A DNA stretch of 64,000 bases from Candidatus Methylophosphatis haderslevensis (GTDB lineage: Bacteria > Pseudomonadota > Gammaproteobacteria > Burkholderiales > Rhodocyclaceae), in assembly GCA_016711925.1 (NCBI GenBank), contig JADJSA010000017.1:62001-126000 (forward strand), given 5' to 3'. Made by a program: the position numbers and the translations under genes. Of the stretch, positions 25,362 to 34,808 are shown piece after piece; the first letter of the stretch is position 1, and each line of letters begins with the position of its first letter. A model generated the notes under the pieces. That model saw only the letters and a program-made list of their open reading frames with translations, searched no databases and was not told the DNA's origin.

Positions 25362-27659
25362 ATGTGCGGAATTGCAGGCATCATTAACCTGGATGGTCGG
25401 CCGCTAATCGCGGGCCAGCATGAACCGATCCTGCGTGCCATGGGAGACGCGATGCATCATCGCGGACCCGATGAGACGCGGCTCATGCTTTGGCAGAATA
25501 CCGGGTTCATTTTCAAGCGACTGTCCATAGTGGACATTGCAGGCGGGCACCAGCCGTTCGAGACCCCTGACGGCCGCGTCGTGGCAATGGTAAACGGCGA
25601 GATCTTCAACCATGAGGAGATTCGCCGCACGCTGCTCGCCGAGACACCGTTGCAGACTCGCTCCGACTGCGAGGTGATTCCCTACCTATACCTGAAAAGG
25701 CGGCTGGGACCGTTCGATCCGGCCAACGGGATGTTCGCGGCCGCGATACTCGACCGCAGCGAACGCCGTGTCCTGCTCGGCCGCGACCGCTTGGGCGTAA
25801 AGCCCTTGTTCTATTGCGTTACCCAGGATGGCTCGACCCTGGTGTTTGCTTCCGAATTGAAGGTCCTGTTCCAACACCCCGGCGTTCCGCGCGATTTCGA
25901 CTGGTCGTCGGCGCTGAACCGCGACGGCTTTCGCACTACTTCGCCGCGCGAATTGCCATCCGGATTCGCAGGAATCGAACGCGTCCCGGCGGGAAGTCTG
26001 GTCGACGTATCCCTGCGCGACGGATCGATTCGTACCCTGCGCTACTGGCAACTTCCGGCGCACTTGCCCGATGACGGATGCGAGACGGAGGCCGATTGGG
26101 TTGATCGGTATCAGGCGCTGCTCGAAGAGAGCGTCCGCATGCGCCTGATGGCGGATACTCAATTCGGCGTGTTCCTGAGCGGCGGTATCGATTCCGCCAT
26201 CATTACAGCGATTGCCGCGAAACAGGCGAGTTTCCCCACCTTCAGCGTTCTCAGCCAAAGTACGCTGGGCAACGGCGATGCACATGCTTCCCAGTTGGTC
26301 GCCCGAACATTCGGGCTGCCGAATTACCAGGTTGCTTTCGACGAGGCGCGAAGACCGGTCACACCCGACGACTGGCGGCGCGTACTCTGGTCATGCGAAT
26401 TGTGGAACATGACCGCGGAGCAGCTATACAAGTACTATTTGCACGGTTTTGCCAAAGAGCGGTATCCGGACCTGAACGTCATTCTTCTCGGCCAGGGATC
26501 GGACGAAATGAACGGCGGCTACACCGATTGGACCATCCAGACGCTCTCGCGCAATCGTACCGAATCGGATCGCTGGGCCGCTGTCGGCGAATGTTTCAGC
26601 GCCCTGGAGGCCGAACACAATTCGAATCGACGCGGGTATTTCCGCGGCTACGGCGATCTGATCGATCGGCGCATCATCGACCGCGAGTTCGCCTGCCGCG
26701 GCGCATTGGCAGAAAGCGCGCATCCTGTCTGGGACCAGTATTTCGGCTATTACCGGGAGAACCTGGACTACCACTTGTGGCATGAGGACAGAACGGCCGC
26801 GGCCCATTCGATCGAAAACCGCGTCCCGTTCATGGACTACCGACTGGTCGAACTTGTTGCCAGGACGCCGCTTCGACTGCACCGGGCGCTGTTCTCCGAC
26901 AAGGCAATTCTGCGACGTGCAGCCGCGTCGTGGCTCCCCCCCGAAATCGCCAGCCGGCCGAAGGGACCTTTCTTCTACGGACCCCACCAGCATCACACAT
27001 TCAGGATGGTCTATCAGTTGCTCACCCAAAACAGCGGCGAGTTGGTCGAGCAGGCGATCGCGGGTTCAAGATTGACGAACGGGCCACTCGACCCGGCGAG
27101 ATTCCGCGAGTACGTCGCGGAAGTGGGCTCGGACCCACGGTTCGAGGACATTCATCGCCTCATGTTCCTGGTGAATATGGGCGTGCTGGCCGAGATCAGC
27201 GCAACCTGCCGCGCGACATCGGCTGAACCGCCAACGCTCCCCGTCAGCGAAATCGCGTTGCCCCCGCAAGAATCCGTTTCACCCGCCATGCCCGCCAGTC
27301 GGCGATCCGGCGACGAACCGACCGACAGTACGATCCTGACATTCGGGGAACGGATACGCGTGGTCGAGGTTCGCTTTGGCGGCAACAATGTCGAAGCTCC
27401 CGGTAAATGGTACTTTGCACTCGGCGACCAGATCGAAAGTCGGATCGATTCGCCGGGCTGGCTGCAGTTTCTCTCCATGATCGACGGAAAGCGAAGCGTC
27501 GGCGCGATCATTGCCGCCGGTCGGCTCAATCGCGCGCGAACCTGGAAACTCGTGCGCGATGCCGTTCGAAACAATTACCTTGTCGTGCAAGGTGCATACG
27601 CTGGCCGGAATCCGGCGCCTCGGGTGCCGCATCCGGATCGGCGAAAAAGTGTGTCTTGA
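25362..27659 (+). CDS. Asparagine synthetase (glutamine-hydrolysing) family with extra C-terminal domain
   Basis: A 765-residue protein, clearly longer than the usual 550-640. N-terminal Ntn glutaminase begins with the catalytic C2 (MCGIAG) and keeps HRGPD and VNGEIFN; the synthetase domain has the PP-loop SGGIDS at 273-278 and GQGSDEMNGGY at 377-387. All key residues for ammonia transfer and ATP activation look intact. Residues about 655-745 form an added domain (WLQFLSMIDGKRSVGAII and VRDAVRNNYLVV) resembling small winged-helix modules such as PqqD-like peptide-binding domains. It could amidate a cell-surface sugar, a peptide or free aspartate. The ribosome binding site is weak. Confidence 0.85.
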   Translation: MCGIAGIINLDGRPLIAGQHEPILRAMGDAMHHRGPDETRLMLWQNTGFIFKRLSIVDIAGGHQPFETPDGRVVAMVNGEIFNHEEIRRTLLAETPLQTRSDCEVIPYLYLKRRLGPFDPANGMFAAAILDRSERRVLLGRDRLGVKPLFYCVTQDGSTLVFASELKVLFQHPGVPRDFDWSSALNRDGFRTTSPRELPSGFAGIERVPAGSLVDVSLRDGSIRTLRYWQLPAHLPDDGCETEADWVDRYQALLEESVRMRLMADTQFGVFLSGGIDSAIITAIAAKQASFPTFSVLSQSTLGNGDAHASQLVARTFGLPNYQVAFDEARRPVTPDDWRRVLWSCELWNMTAEQLYKYYLHGFAKERYPDLNVILLGQGSDEMNGGYTDWTIQTLSRNRTESDRWAAVGECFSALEAEHNSNRRGYFRGYGDLIDRRIIDREFACRGALAESAHPVWDQYFGYYRENLDYHLWHEDRTAAAHSIENRVPFMDYRLVELVARTPLRLHRALFSDKAILRRAAASWLPPEIASRPKGPFFYGPHQHHTFRMVYQLLTQNSGELVEQAIAGSRLTNGPLDPARFREYVAEVGSDPRFEDIHRLMFLVNMGVLAEISATCRATSAEPPTLPVSEIALPPQESVSPAMPASRRSGDEPTDSTILTFGERIRVVEVRFGGNNVEAPGKWYFALGDQIESRIDSPGWLQFLSMIDGKRSVGAIIAAGRLNRARTWKLVRDAVRNNYLVVQGAYAGRNPAPRVPHPDRRKSVS

Positions 27660-27909
27660 AATTGCGTCGCCGGCAGAATCCAAAGTCGGCGAAGGTGATG
27701 CAGCAAATTGCCGGCGCTGCTTGTCGTATCGAGCGCGCCTGACTGGCGCGCGAACGAGCGAAATCCCGGAGGCAACCGGCAGTGCGCCAAGTTGGGCGCG
27801 GCGGCCGCGCTGAAGGCAGACAATCAGCCGCCTGCGCCAGGTCGACCAATCGTGCTATGTTGAATCCAGGTTCGCACGGCATCCTGTCGGCGCAACCCCG
27901 GGAGATGTC

Positions 27910-28830
27910 ATGAAACGCCATTCTGCAACCATCCTCCTCGCCACCTGCGCCATGCTCGCCAGCGCCGCCTGCGTTGGCCGTGCGGCAGCCGATGAAGGCA
28001 CGCTGAAGAAGATCCGGGAGACCGGCACGATCACGCTCGGCGTGCGCGAGTCGTCGATTCCGCTTTCCTATCTGGACGCCGGACAGCAGCCGGTCGGCTA
28101 CCACATCGACATCTGCAACCGCATCGCCGAAGCGGTGAAGGTGCAGCTCAGGTTGCCGGCACTCAAGGTGGCACACCAGACCGTCACTTCGCAGAACCGC
28201 ATTCCGCTGGTGACCAACGGCACGGTCGATCTCGAATGCGGCTCGACCACCAACAACGAGGCACGACAGCGCCAGGTGGCGTTTGCCCCGACGACTTTCG
28301 TCACCCGCGTGCGCATGGCGGTGAAGAAGGCATCCGGCATTGCGGCCCTTGCCCAGCTCGACGGCAAACCGGTCGCCACGACTACCGGCACGACCTCGGT
28401 CGCGCTGATGCGCGCAAGCGAGAAGGGCAAGTCTATCGATTTCAAGGAAGTGTACGGCAAGGATCACGCCGACTCCTTCCTGATGCTGGAGACCGATCGT
28501 GCAGTAGCCTTCGTGATGGATGACAACCTGCTGGCCGGGCTGATCGCCACGGCCAAGTCGCCCGACAGCTATGCGATCGTGGGCGAGACGCTGTCGATCG
28601 AACCGATCGCGATCATGCTGCGGCGGGACGACCCGGCGTTCAAGAAGCTGGTAGATGGCGTGGTCGGCGGCCTGATGAAGAGTGGCGAGATCGAGCGCAT
28701 CTATGCGAAGTGGTTCGTTTCGCCGATTCCGCCGAGGAACATCAACCTCAACTTCGCGATGAGCGACAAGTTGAAGGAACTGATCCGCAACCCGAGCGAC
28801 GCGCCGGCGGAGACCTACAACCGCAAGTAG
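27910..28830 (+). CDS. gltI: Glutamate/aspartate-type ABC transporter solute-binding protein
   Basis: A 306-residue protein with a signal peptide (1-27), then a family-3 amino-acid-binding fold (ITLGVRESSIPLSYLD, GYHIDICNRIAEAV, VDLECGSTTNNEARQRQVAF), closely matching GltI/DEBP proteins that bind glutamate and aspartate in the periplasm. GGGAGATGTC precedes the ATG. First of four genes (binding protein, two permeases, ATPase) in one operon. Confidence 0.9.
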   Translation: MKRHSATILLATCAMLASAACVGRAAADEGTLKKIRETGTITLGVRESSIPLSYLDAGQQPVGYHIDICNRIAEAVKVQLRLPALKVAHQTVTSQNRIPLVTNGTVDLECGSTTNNEARQRQVAFAPTTFVTRVRMAVKKASGIAALAQLDGKPVATTTGTTSVALMRASEKGKSIDFKEVYGKDHADSFLMLETDRAVAFVMDDNLLAGLIATAKSPDSYAIVGETLSIEPIAIMLRRDDPAFKKLVDGVVGGLMKSGEIERIYAKWFVSPIPPRNINLNFAMSDKLKELIRNPSDAPAETYNRK

Positions 28831-28841
28831 CATCGCGCAAC

Positions 28842-29570
28842 GTGAACTACCACTGGAACTGGCACATCTTCGCCCAGCAGGTCCAGGGCGGCAGCGAGAC
28901 CTATGCCGACTGGCTGGCGGCCGGGCTGGGCTGGACGCTCGCCTGTGCACTGTGCGCCTGGCTGATCGCGCTGGCTCTCGGTACGCTGGCCGGTGCGCTG
29001 CGCACGACGGGCAACCGCGTGCTGGCCGGCGCGGGTGCGACCTGGGTCGAATTGTTCCGCAACGTCCCGCTGCTGGTACAGATGTTCCTCTGGTTCTTCG
29101 TGGTACCCGAGTTGCTGCCGCGCGAGCTTTCGCTGTGGGTCAAGCAGGACATGCCGGCCAAGGAGTTCGTTACCGCCACGCTGTGCCTCGGACTGTTTAC
29201 CTCGGCGCGCATCGCCGAGCAGGTGCGCGCCGGCATCCAGGCGTTGCCGCGCGGCCAGCGCGAGGCGGCACTGGCGCTCGGGCTGACCACGCTGCAATGC
29301 TATAGCCATATCCTGCTGCCGCGCGCGCTGCGCATCATCATCGCGCCGCTGACCTCGGAATTCATGAACACCTTCAAGAACTCGTCGGTGGCATTCGCGA
29401 TCGGCCTGATGGAACTGACTTTCCAGGCGCGGCAGATGCAGGAGGATTCCGAACAGGGCATCGAAACCTACCTCGCGGTGACGCTGCTGTATTTTCTCTG
29501 CGCGATTATCGCCAACCGGGCGATGGCGCTGATCGAGGCACGCACCCGCGTGCCTGGCACGCCGGGCTGA
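28842..29570 (+). CDS. gltJ: Amino-acid ABC transporter permease (GltJ-like)
   Basis: A 242-residue membrane protein. No ATG suits the start; GTG 28842, 11 bases after the previous stop, gives MNYHWNW, the expected N-terminus. About five hydrophobic helices are seen and the EAA-type loop reads GQREAALALGLTTLQCYSHILLP (about 143-165), where the ATPase docks. It forms the channel with the next permease. Confidence 0.88.
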   Translation: MNYHWNWHIFAQQVQGGSETYADWLAAGLGWTLACALCAWLIALALGTLAGALRTTGNRVLAGAGATWVELFRNVPLLVQMFLWFFVVPELLPRELSLWVKQDMPAKEFVTATLCLGLFTSARIAEQVRAGIQALPRGQREAALALGLTTLQCYSHILLPRALRIIIAPLTSEFMNTFKNSSVAFAIGLMELTFQARQMQEDSEQGIETYLAVTLLYFLCAIIANRAMALIEARTRVPGTPG

Positions 29571-29579
29571 GGGCGCGCG

Positions 29580-30245
29580 ATGCTGCCCAACCTCGACCTG
29601 GAAGTCGTCGGCGCCAGCCTGCCTTTCTTGTGGACCGGCCTGCTGTTCAGCCTCAAGCTCACGCTGGTGGCGATGAGCGGCGGCATCGTCTGCGGCACGC
29701 TGCTCGCGCTGGCGCGACTGTCTTCGATCGCGCCGCTGCGCAATGCGGCAGCCGCCTACGTCAACACGCTGCGCGCGATTCCGCTGGTGATGGTGATCCT
29801 GTGGTTCTTTCTGGTAATACCGCTGCTCACCGGCAAGCCGGTCGGCGCGGAGAACTCGGCACTGATCACCTTCACGCTGTTCGAGGCTGCGTTCTATGGC
29901 GAAATCATGCGCGCCGGCATCCAGAGCGTGCCGCGCGGCCAGGTTGCGGCTGCGCGGGCGCTCGGGCTCACCTACGCGCAATCGATGCGGCACGTGGTGC
30001 TGCCGCAGGCGTTTCGCAACATGCTGCCGCTGCTGCTTACCCAGACCATAATCCTGTTTCAGGACACGTCGCTGGTCTATGCAATCGGCGCCAAGGACTT
30101 GCTCAAGGCGGCCGAAGTGACCGGCAAGAACTACAACCGGCCGGTGGAGATGTACGTCTTCGTCGCGTTGATCTACTTCGCCATCTGCTTCGCCCTGTCG
30201 CGCCTGGTACGCCGGTTGCAGGCGCGGGTGGCAATCGTTCGCTGA
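29580..30245 (+). CDS. gltK: Amino-acid ABC transporter permease (GltK-like)
   Basis: A 221-residue membrane protein with HisMQ-type helices and the EAA loop GQVAAARALGLTYAQSMRHVVLP (about 120-142). Its gene starts 9 bases after gltJ and ends 7 bases before the ATPase, so all are co-transcribed. Forms a heterodimer with GltJ for glutamate/aspartate import. Confidence 0.9.
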   Translation: MLPNLDLEVVGASLPFLWTGLLFSLKLTLVAMSGGIVCGTLLALARLSSIAPLRNAAAAYVNTLRAIPLVMVILWFFLVIPLLTGKPVGAENSALITFTLFEAAFYGEIMRAGIQSVPRGQVAAARALGLTYAQSMRHVVLPQAFRNMLPLLLTQTIILFQDTSLVYAIGAKDLLKAAEVTGKNYNRPVEMYVFVALIYFAICFALSRLVRRLQARVAIVR

Positions 30246-30252
30246 GGCCATC

Positions 30253-30981
<729 letters not shown>

Positions 30982-31137
30982 GCTGCGCTGGCTGGCAGGG
31001 CCACGCTCGACGCCGCTACCTGTCGTCATTTGGAGACGCTTTCGCCGAAGTGCGCATGCGATTACCATTGCGCTGGCGCAGGGGGCAACAGGCCTTGAGG
31101 CCTTTCGTTATTTCATGTGATCTGGAGGGAGATGACT

Positions 31138-31578
31138 ATGAAGAGACTATTCGTGACGGGTTGTGCGGCTGTACTGCTCAGCGCAGGTTCGGTCTTTGCG
31201 GCGGATTTCGGCACGGCGGGTGAAGCGAAGGCGATGCTCGAAAAGGCTGTTGCCGCGGTGAAGGCGGACAAGGCCGGCGCGCTGGCCAACTTCACGTCGG
31301 GCGGCGGCGGATTCAAGGATCGCGATCTGTACCCGTTCTGCGGCGGACCGGACGGCAATTTCACCGCGCATCCGAAGCTGGTCGGCAAGAGCCTGAAAGA
31401 GCTGAAGGACAAGTCCGGCAAGGCGCTGGGCGAAGAGATGTACAAGGTCGCGGCGGAAGGCAAGATCGCCGAGGTAGCTTACAAGTGGCCGCGTCCGGAC
31501 GCCACCGACCCGGTGGACAAGGTCAGCTATGTGACCAAGATCGGCGACCAGGTCTGCGCAGTCGGCTACTACAAGTAA
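31138..31578 (+). CDS. Exported single Cache-domain protein
   Basis: A 146-residue protein. Of two ATGs six bases apart, 31138 is chosen because GGAGGGAG lies at ideal distance. Signal peptide 1-21. The remainder matches a small-molecule-sensing Cache fold (AKAMLEKAVAAVKADKAGALANFT, FKDRDLYPFCGG, KSLKELKDKSGKALGEEMYKVA), as found free-standing in the periplasm of many proteobacteria. It may bind an organic acid. It follows the amino-acid transporter but 156 bases away, so co-transcription is uncertain; strong hairpins end its transcript. Confidence 0.8.
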   Translation: MKRLFVTGCAAVLLSAGSVFAADFGTAGEAKAMLEKAVAAVKADKAGALANFTSGGGGFKDRDLYPFCGGPDGNFTAHPKLVGKSLKELKDKSGKALGEEMYKVAAEGKIAEVAYKWPRPDATDPVDKVSYVTKIGDQVCAVGYYK

Positions 31579-31588
31579 ATCCGCAACC

Positions 31589-31606
31589 GGCCGCCCGCGG
31601 GCGGCC
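31589..31606 (+). repeat. 18-base perfect palindrome after the Cache gene
   Basis: GGCCGCCCGCGGGCGGCC, 11 bases after the stop codon. It can form a tight hairpin and, with the next stem at 31621, probably stops or slows RNA polymerase. Confidence 0.5.
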
Positions 31607-31620
31607 AAGCGAGAGCACGG

Positions 31621-31652
31621 CAGGGCGCGCCCATTCGGCGCGCCCTGTTCGT
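31621..31652 (+). terminator. Intrinsic terminator candidate after the Cache gene
   Basis: Perfect 11-base stem CAGGGCGCGCC / GGCGCGCCCTG with loop CATTC, followed by TTCGTTTG. It is the best terminator-like stem in the left half of the window, though the T-run is interrupted. Confidence 0.6.
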
Positions 31653-31696
31653 TTGTCGGCAGCGCCGGCAAGGCCCGTGCATGCACGCTGCCCTGC

Positions 31697-31800
31697 GGGC
31701 CGCATGGAATGGCGCTCTACAGCATGGCCATGCCACGAGCGCCATTCCATGCGGCTCGCCGGCACATCGGGCTGCGGATCGCCATTCCTTGCGGCTCGCA
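31697..31800. repeat. Composite intergenic repeat, copy C (best preserved)
   Basis: Inverted unit GCCGCATGGAATGGCGCTC (31699-31717) and direct unit GAGCGCCATTCCATGCGGC (31737-31755) are perfect 19-base complements around a 19-base loop, so the RNA or single-stranded DNA would form a stable hairpin. A second direct unit (31777-31795, ATCGCCATTCCTTGCGGC) follows 40 bases on. Same layout as copies A, B and D. Confidence 0.85.
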
Positions 31801-31907
31801 GCGACGTCAGGATTGGACATAATCGAACAGCAATCGGTCAGGTTCGGCACGCCGTCGCGCCACAGGCGGGCAGCAGACTCGGGGCATTCCGTCACCGAGG
31901 CACTGCC

Positions 31908-33281
31908 ATGCAAAAGACGCTGCTGCTCAAGACCCTTGCGATTCTCCTGCTCGCCGCGCTGCTGATGATTCCGCTAGGCATGATCGATAACCTGGTGAGG
32001 GAGCGGCAGAACTACCTCGCCCAGGCCACCGTCGATATCGCAAACAGCTATGCCGGCGCGCAGACGATGATCGGGCCGATCCTGGTGGTGCCGTACGACG
32101 AGGAATACCGCGCCAACGAACTCGACCCCAAGACAGAAAAGACGCGCGAGGTTTGGCGACGGCAGGCGAAACAGGTGCTGATCTTTCCCGACACGCTGAA
32201 CGTCAGCGGCAGTGTCGATACCAGCGTGAAGCGGCGCGGCCTGTTTCCGGCCCGCGTCTATGCCATGCACGCGCAGGTCCATGGCACGCTGACGCTGCCG
32301 GCCGAACTGCCGTTCGAGCGTCGCGAGAAGGATTCGCGCATCATCGTCGGCCAGCCGTATGTGTCGCTCGGCGTCAGCGACCCGCGCGGACTGGCCGGCG
32401 CACCGCATATGGAAGTCGACGGCAAGGCGGCCGCATTCGCGCAGGGCACGCGGCTCGCCGGCCAGCCCACCGGCATCCACGCACCGCTCGCCATCGTGGC
32501 GGGCGGCAAGGCGCAGACCCTGCCCTACACGATCAAGCTCGACCTCACCGGCACCGAGCGCATCGGTTTCGTGCCGATTGCCGGCGATACGCGCATCGAC
32601 CTGCAATCGAGCTGGCCACACCCGAGTTTCAGCGGTCGCTTTCTGCCCGACCCGAAAACGCAGTCGGTGAGCGAAAGCGGCTTCAAGGCGCAATGGCGCG
32701 TTGCCGCGCTGGCCACCAGCGCACAGCAGCAGATCGTCCAGATCGCCAACGGCAGCGCCTGCAAGGACAGCGTCTGCCTCGACACGCTCGACGTGCGCTT
32801 CATCGACCCGGTGAACATCTACACTCAGGCCGACCGCGCGATCAAGTATGACGTACTGTTCATCGGCCTGACTTTCGCGGCGTTCTTCCTGTTCGAAGTG
32901 ATGAAACGGCTGCCGGTGCATCCGGCGCAATACACGCTGGTCGGCCTGGCGCTGGCGATGTTCTTCCTGCTGCTGCTGGCACTCTCGGAACACATGGCAT
33001 TCGGCATCGCCTACCTGATCGCCGCGAGTGCCTGCGTGGGACTCGTCACCTTCTACCTCGCCGGCGTGCTCGGCGGCTGGCTGCGCGGACTGGGTTTCGG
33101 CGGCCTGCTCGCGACGCTGTACGGCGCGCTCTACGGCCTGCTGGTATCCGAAGACAACGCGCTGCTGATGGGCGCGCTGCTGCTGTTCGGCGTGCTCGGT
33201 CTGGCGATGTGGGTGACGCGCAAGTTCGACTGGTATCGGCTGACGGTTAGGCCGACACCCGAGATAGCATCGGCCACTTGA
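31908..33281 (+). CDS. creD: CreD-family inner membrane protein
   Basis: A 457-residue protein from the ATG at 31908 with GAGG upstream. One N-terminal helix (LAILLLAALLMIPLGMI, about 10-26), a large periplasmic region (about 35-300), then about six C-terminal helices (YDVLFIGLTFAAFFLFEVMKR onward). This is the CreD layout; CreD is part of the CreBC regulon in enterics and is linked to envelope stress and colicin tolerance. The creBC two-component genes are not next to it here. Confidence 0.88.
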   Translation: MQKTLLLKTLAILLLAALLMIPLGMIDNLVRERQNYLAQATVDIANSYAGAQTMIGPILVVPYDEEYRANELDPKTEKTREVWRRQAKQVLIFPDTLNVSGSVDTSVKRRGLFPARVYAMHAQVHGTLTLPAELPFERREKDSRIIVGQPYVSLGVSDPRGLAGAPHMEVDGKAAAFAQGTRLAGQPTGIHAPLAIVAGGKAQTLPYTIKLDLTGTERIGFVPIAGDTRIDLQSSWPHPSFSGRFLPDPKTQSVSESGFKAQWRVAALATSAQQQIVQIANGSACKDSVCLDTLDVRFIDPVNIYTQADRAIKYDVLFIGLTFAAFFLFEVMKRLPVHPAQYTLVGLALAMFFLLLLALSEHMAFGIAYLIAASACVGLVTFYLAGVLGGWLRGLGFGGLLATLYGALYGLLVSEDNALLMGALLLFGVLGLAMWVTRKFDWYRLTVRPTPEIASAT

Positions 33282-33318
33282 TGGCACGGTTTCGCGTGCG
33301 CGGCGTGATCCTGTAGCC

Positions 33319-33345
33319 GGGGCAGCGCAGTAGCCGCGCTGCCCC
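33319..33345 (+). terminator. Hairpin terminator after creD
   Basis: Perfect 10-base stem GGGGCAGCGC / GCGCTGCCCC with a 7-base loop, 38 bases after the creD stop, followed by AGAAACTGATTTCTCC. The T-run is short, so termination is likely but not certain. Confidence 0.5.
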
Positions 33346-33539
33346 AGAAACTGATTTCTCCAATTTGTCGGCGCGCTTTCGCACCGCAATGCGCTAGAGG
33401 AAGGCTCAAAATTCGCCGAACCCGGGGAGAGCCGAAGTTGGGCCTTGAAACGCAAACCACAGCTACATCGCGTCCAGCAGCGCGTCGCAATCACAAATGC
33501 CGGTCGGCCATCGTCAATCCGACGGCGCGGATCATCTGC

Positions 33540-34232
33540 TCAAAGTTCCCTGATCAAGTATTCGTGAAAATCCGAGTTCTTGGCATTGTTCTCAAGATGC
33601 CGCGCATTCGAGGATCCCATGTAGACAGTCGTGAACTGAAGCACGCCCACGCCGATTGCAGTGAAGGCGTGCCGTGCCCTTGAAAGGAACGACACGATCC
33701 GGCCAGAGCTGTCGAACTCTATGAGTGGATTGTCTTTGTCATACCATTGATGCGTCTGTGGGCCAGGAGAGAATGGATGCTTAAACAAGCTGTTGATGAT
33801 CTTTCCCATCGTCGGCTTATACAAGCGGACTACGTTGCCCCGAGCCTTCGAAGTCGAAATGTAAACCCTGGCGACTTCATCCGACTCACCTTCGTAAACA
33901 AGCGATTCCATTGATGAGATCGCAAAGCCCATATTGGCGTAGTTCGACATGGACTTGGTGATCACAATCGCCGACGTCGACAGTTTCGACAACGTAAACG
34001 GCGTCCTTGCGAGTGCAGGTGATAACGCCTCCGTTCGCCCATCCGCGGAGAGCCGATAGAACGCATCAGTCATAGTCTTGTCTTCAACTTGAGCGTACGT
34101 TTTCAGTCGACCTGACGCTCCAAAGCCACTGATCGAATCAACAATTGGATTGCCACCGGCGCAGCCTGCACAGGCAATTGCGAACCAGCCCAATCCTGCG
34201 CAACGGAGCAAAGGCGCTTTCAACCATCTCAT
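33540..34232 (-). CDS. Lipoprotein of unknown function
   Basis: A 230-residue protein from the ATG at 34232, preceded by AGAGAGG. The hydrophobic start ends in cysteine-containing segments (FAIACAGCAGG) that give a lipobox at C20 or C23. The rest is a mixed alpha/beta domain without familiar motifs. The frame is open further upstream to 34598 but lacks a ribosome binding site. Base composition is visibly less GC-rich than its neighbours, with more AT-ending codons, a sign of recent acquisition. I do not recognise the family. Confidence 0.62.
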   Translation of the reverse strand: MRWLKAPLLRCAGLGWFAIACAGCAGGNPIVDSISGFGASGRLKTYAQVEDKTMTDAFYRLSADGRTEALSPALARTPFTLSKLSTSAIVITKSMSNYANMGFAISSMESLVYEGESDEVARVYISTSKARGNVVRLYKPTMGKIINSLFKHPFSPGPQTHQWYDKDNPLIEFDSSGRIVSFLSRARHAFTAIGVGVLQFTTVYMGSSNARHLENNAKNSDFHEYLIREL

Positions 34233-34808
34233 TTCGTACACCTCTCTCGAAATCAAGGCAACAACCACACTTGCAGCGACGCCCGGTCCAGCCAATCTAG
34301 TTGCGATTATACCTTTCACTATGCGTTTGTCAATTCGCCGGCACGGGAATGCACGATGCTCTTGGCCATTCCTTCCTACGACTTCCCGCATATCGGACGA
34401 ACCGGGATCGTCAATGCGATACCCGGACACGGCACCGCCTCCGCCTGAATGCGACACTTGTGTTGTGCAGCCCATGTCCTGATTGCCTTTGAGACGCAGC
34501 GAATCCTTGGCAAAGAAAGGTGACTCGCCCGTCGGGCGAGATTCGTTCAGGAGCTGAACTCCAATCCCGATTGAAGAAACGGAAACGCGGCACGCCACCC
34601 GGACCCGCCCCCTGCAAGGGGCGGGAGTGTGTGCTTCGACTTCGCTGCGCTACGCTCAGCACGAACGGATGGCGGGCAGGCTGGAGGCAAGGCAGGATGG
34701 CGCTGGGCAGGCAGGGCTTGCCACGATGCCCGCCCCATGGACATCGCAGGCCAGCCTGCCCGAAGAACGCCTATCCATGCGGCCTGCAGCGATGCCGTTC
34801 GCGACGGA
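34233..34808. other. 576-base gap with hairpin, common repeat motif and repeat copy D
   Basis: No gene supported. A perfect 8-base stem CCCGCCCC / GGGGCGGG with loop CTGCAA lies at 34604-34625. It is followed by TTCGACTTCGCTGCGC and CTCAGCACGAACGG (34635-34668), a short intergenic motif seen in many proteobacterial genomes. Composite repeat copy D occupies about 34687-34787. Confidence 0.45.
34687..34787. repeat. Composite intergenic repeat, copy D (degenerate)
   Basis: Inverted unit around 34690-34705 (GGCAGGATGGCGCTGG), degenerate first direct unit with CCATG at 34735-34739, and second direct unit around 34764-34784 (AGAACGCCTATCCATGCGGC). The two CCATG cores are 40 bases apart and the inverted GGCG sits 33 bases back from the first direct core, exactly as in A-C; this geometry supports it despite mismatches. 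Confidence 0.6.

Larger units (their letters stand above)
31579..31907. other. 329-base gap between Cache gene and creD
   Basis: No gene. It holds two strong hairpins just after the Cache gene and repeat copy C; the creD promoter must lie in the last hundred bases but was not identified. Confidence 0.5.
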
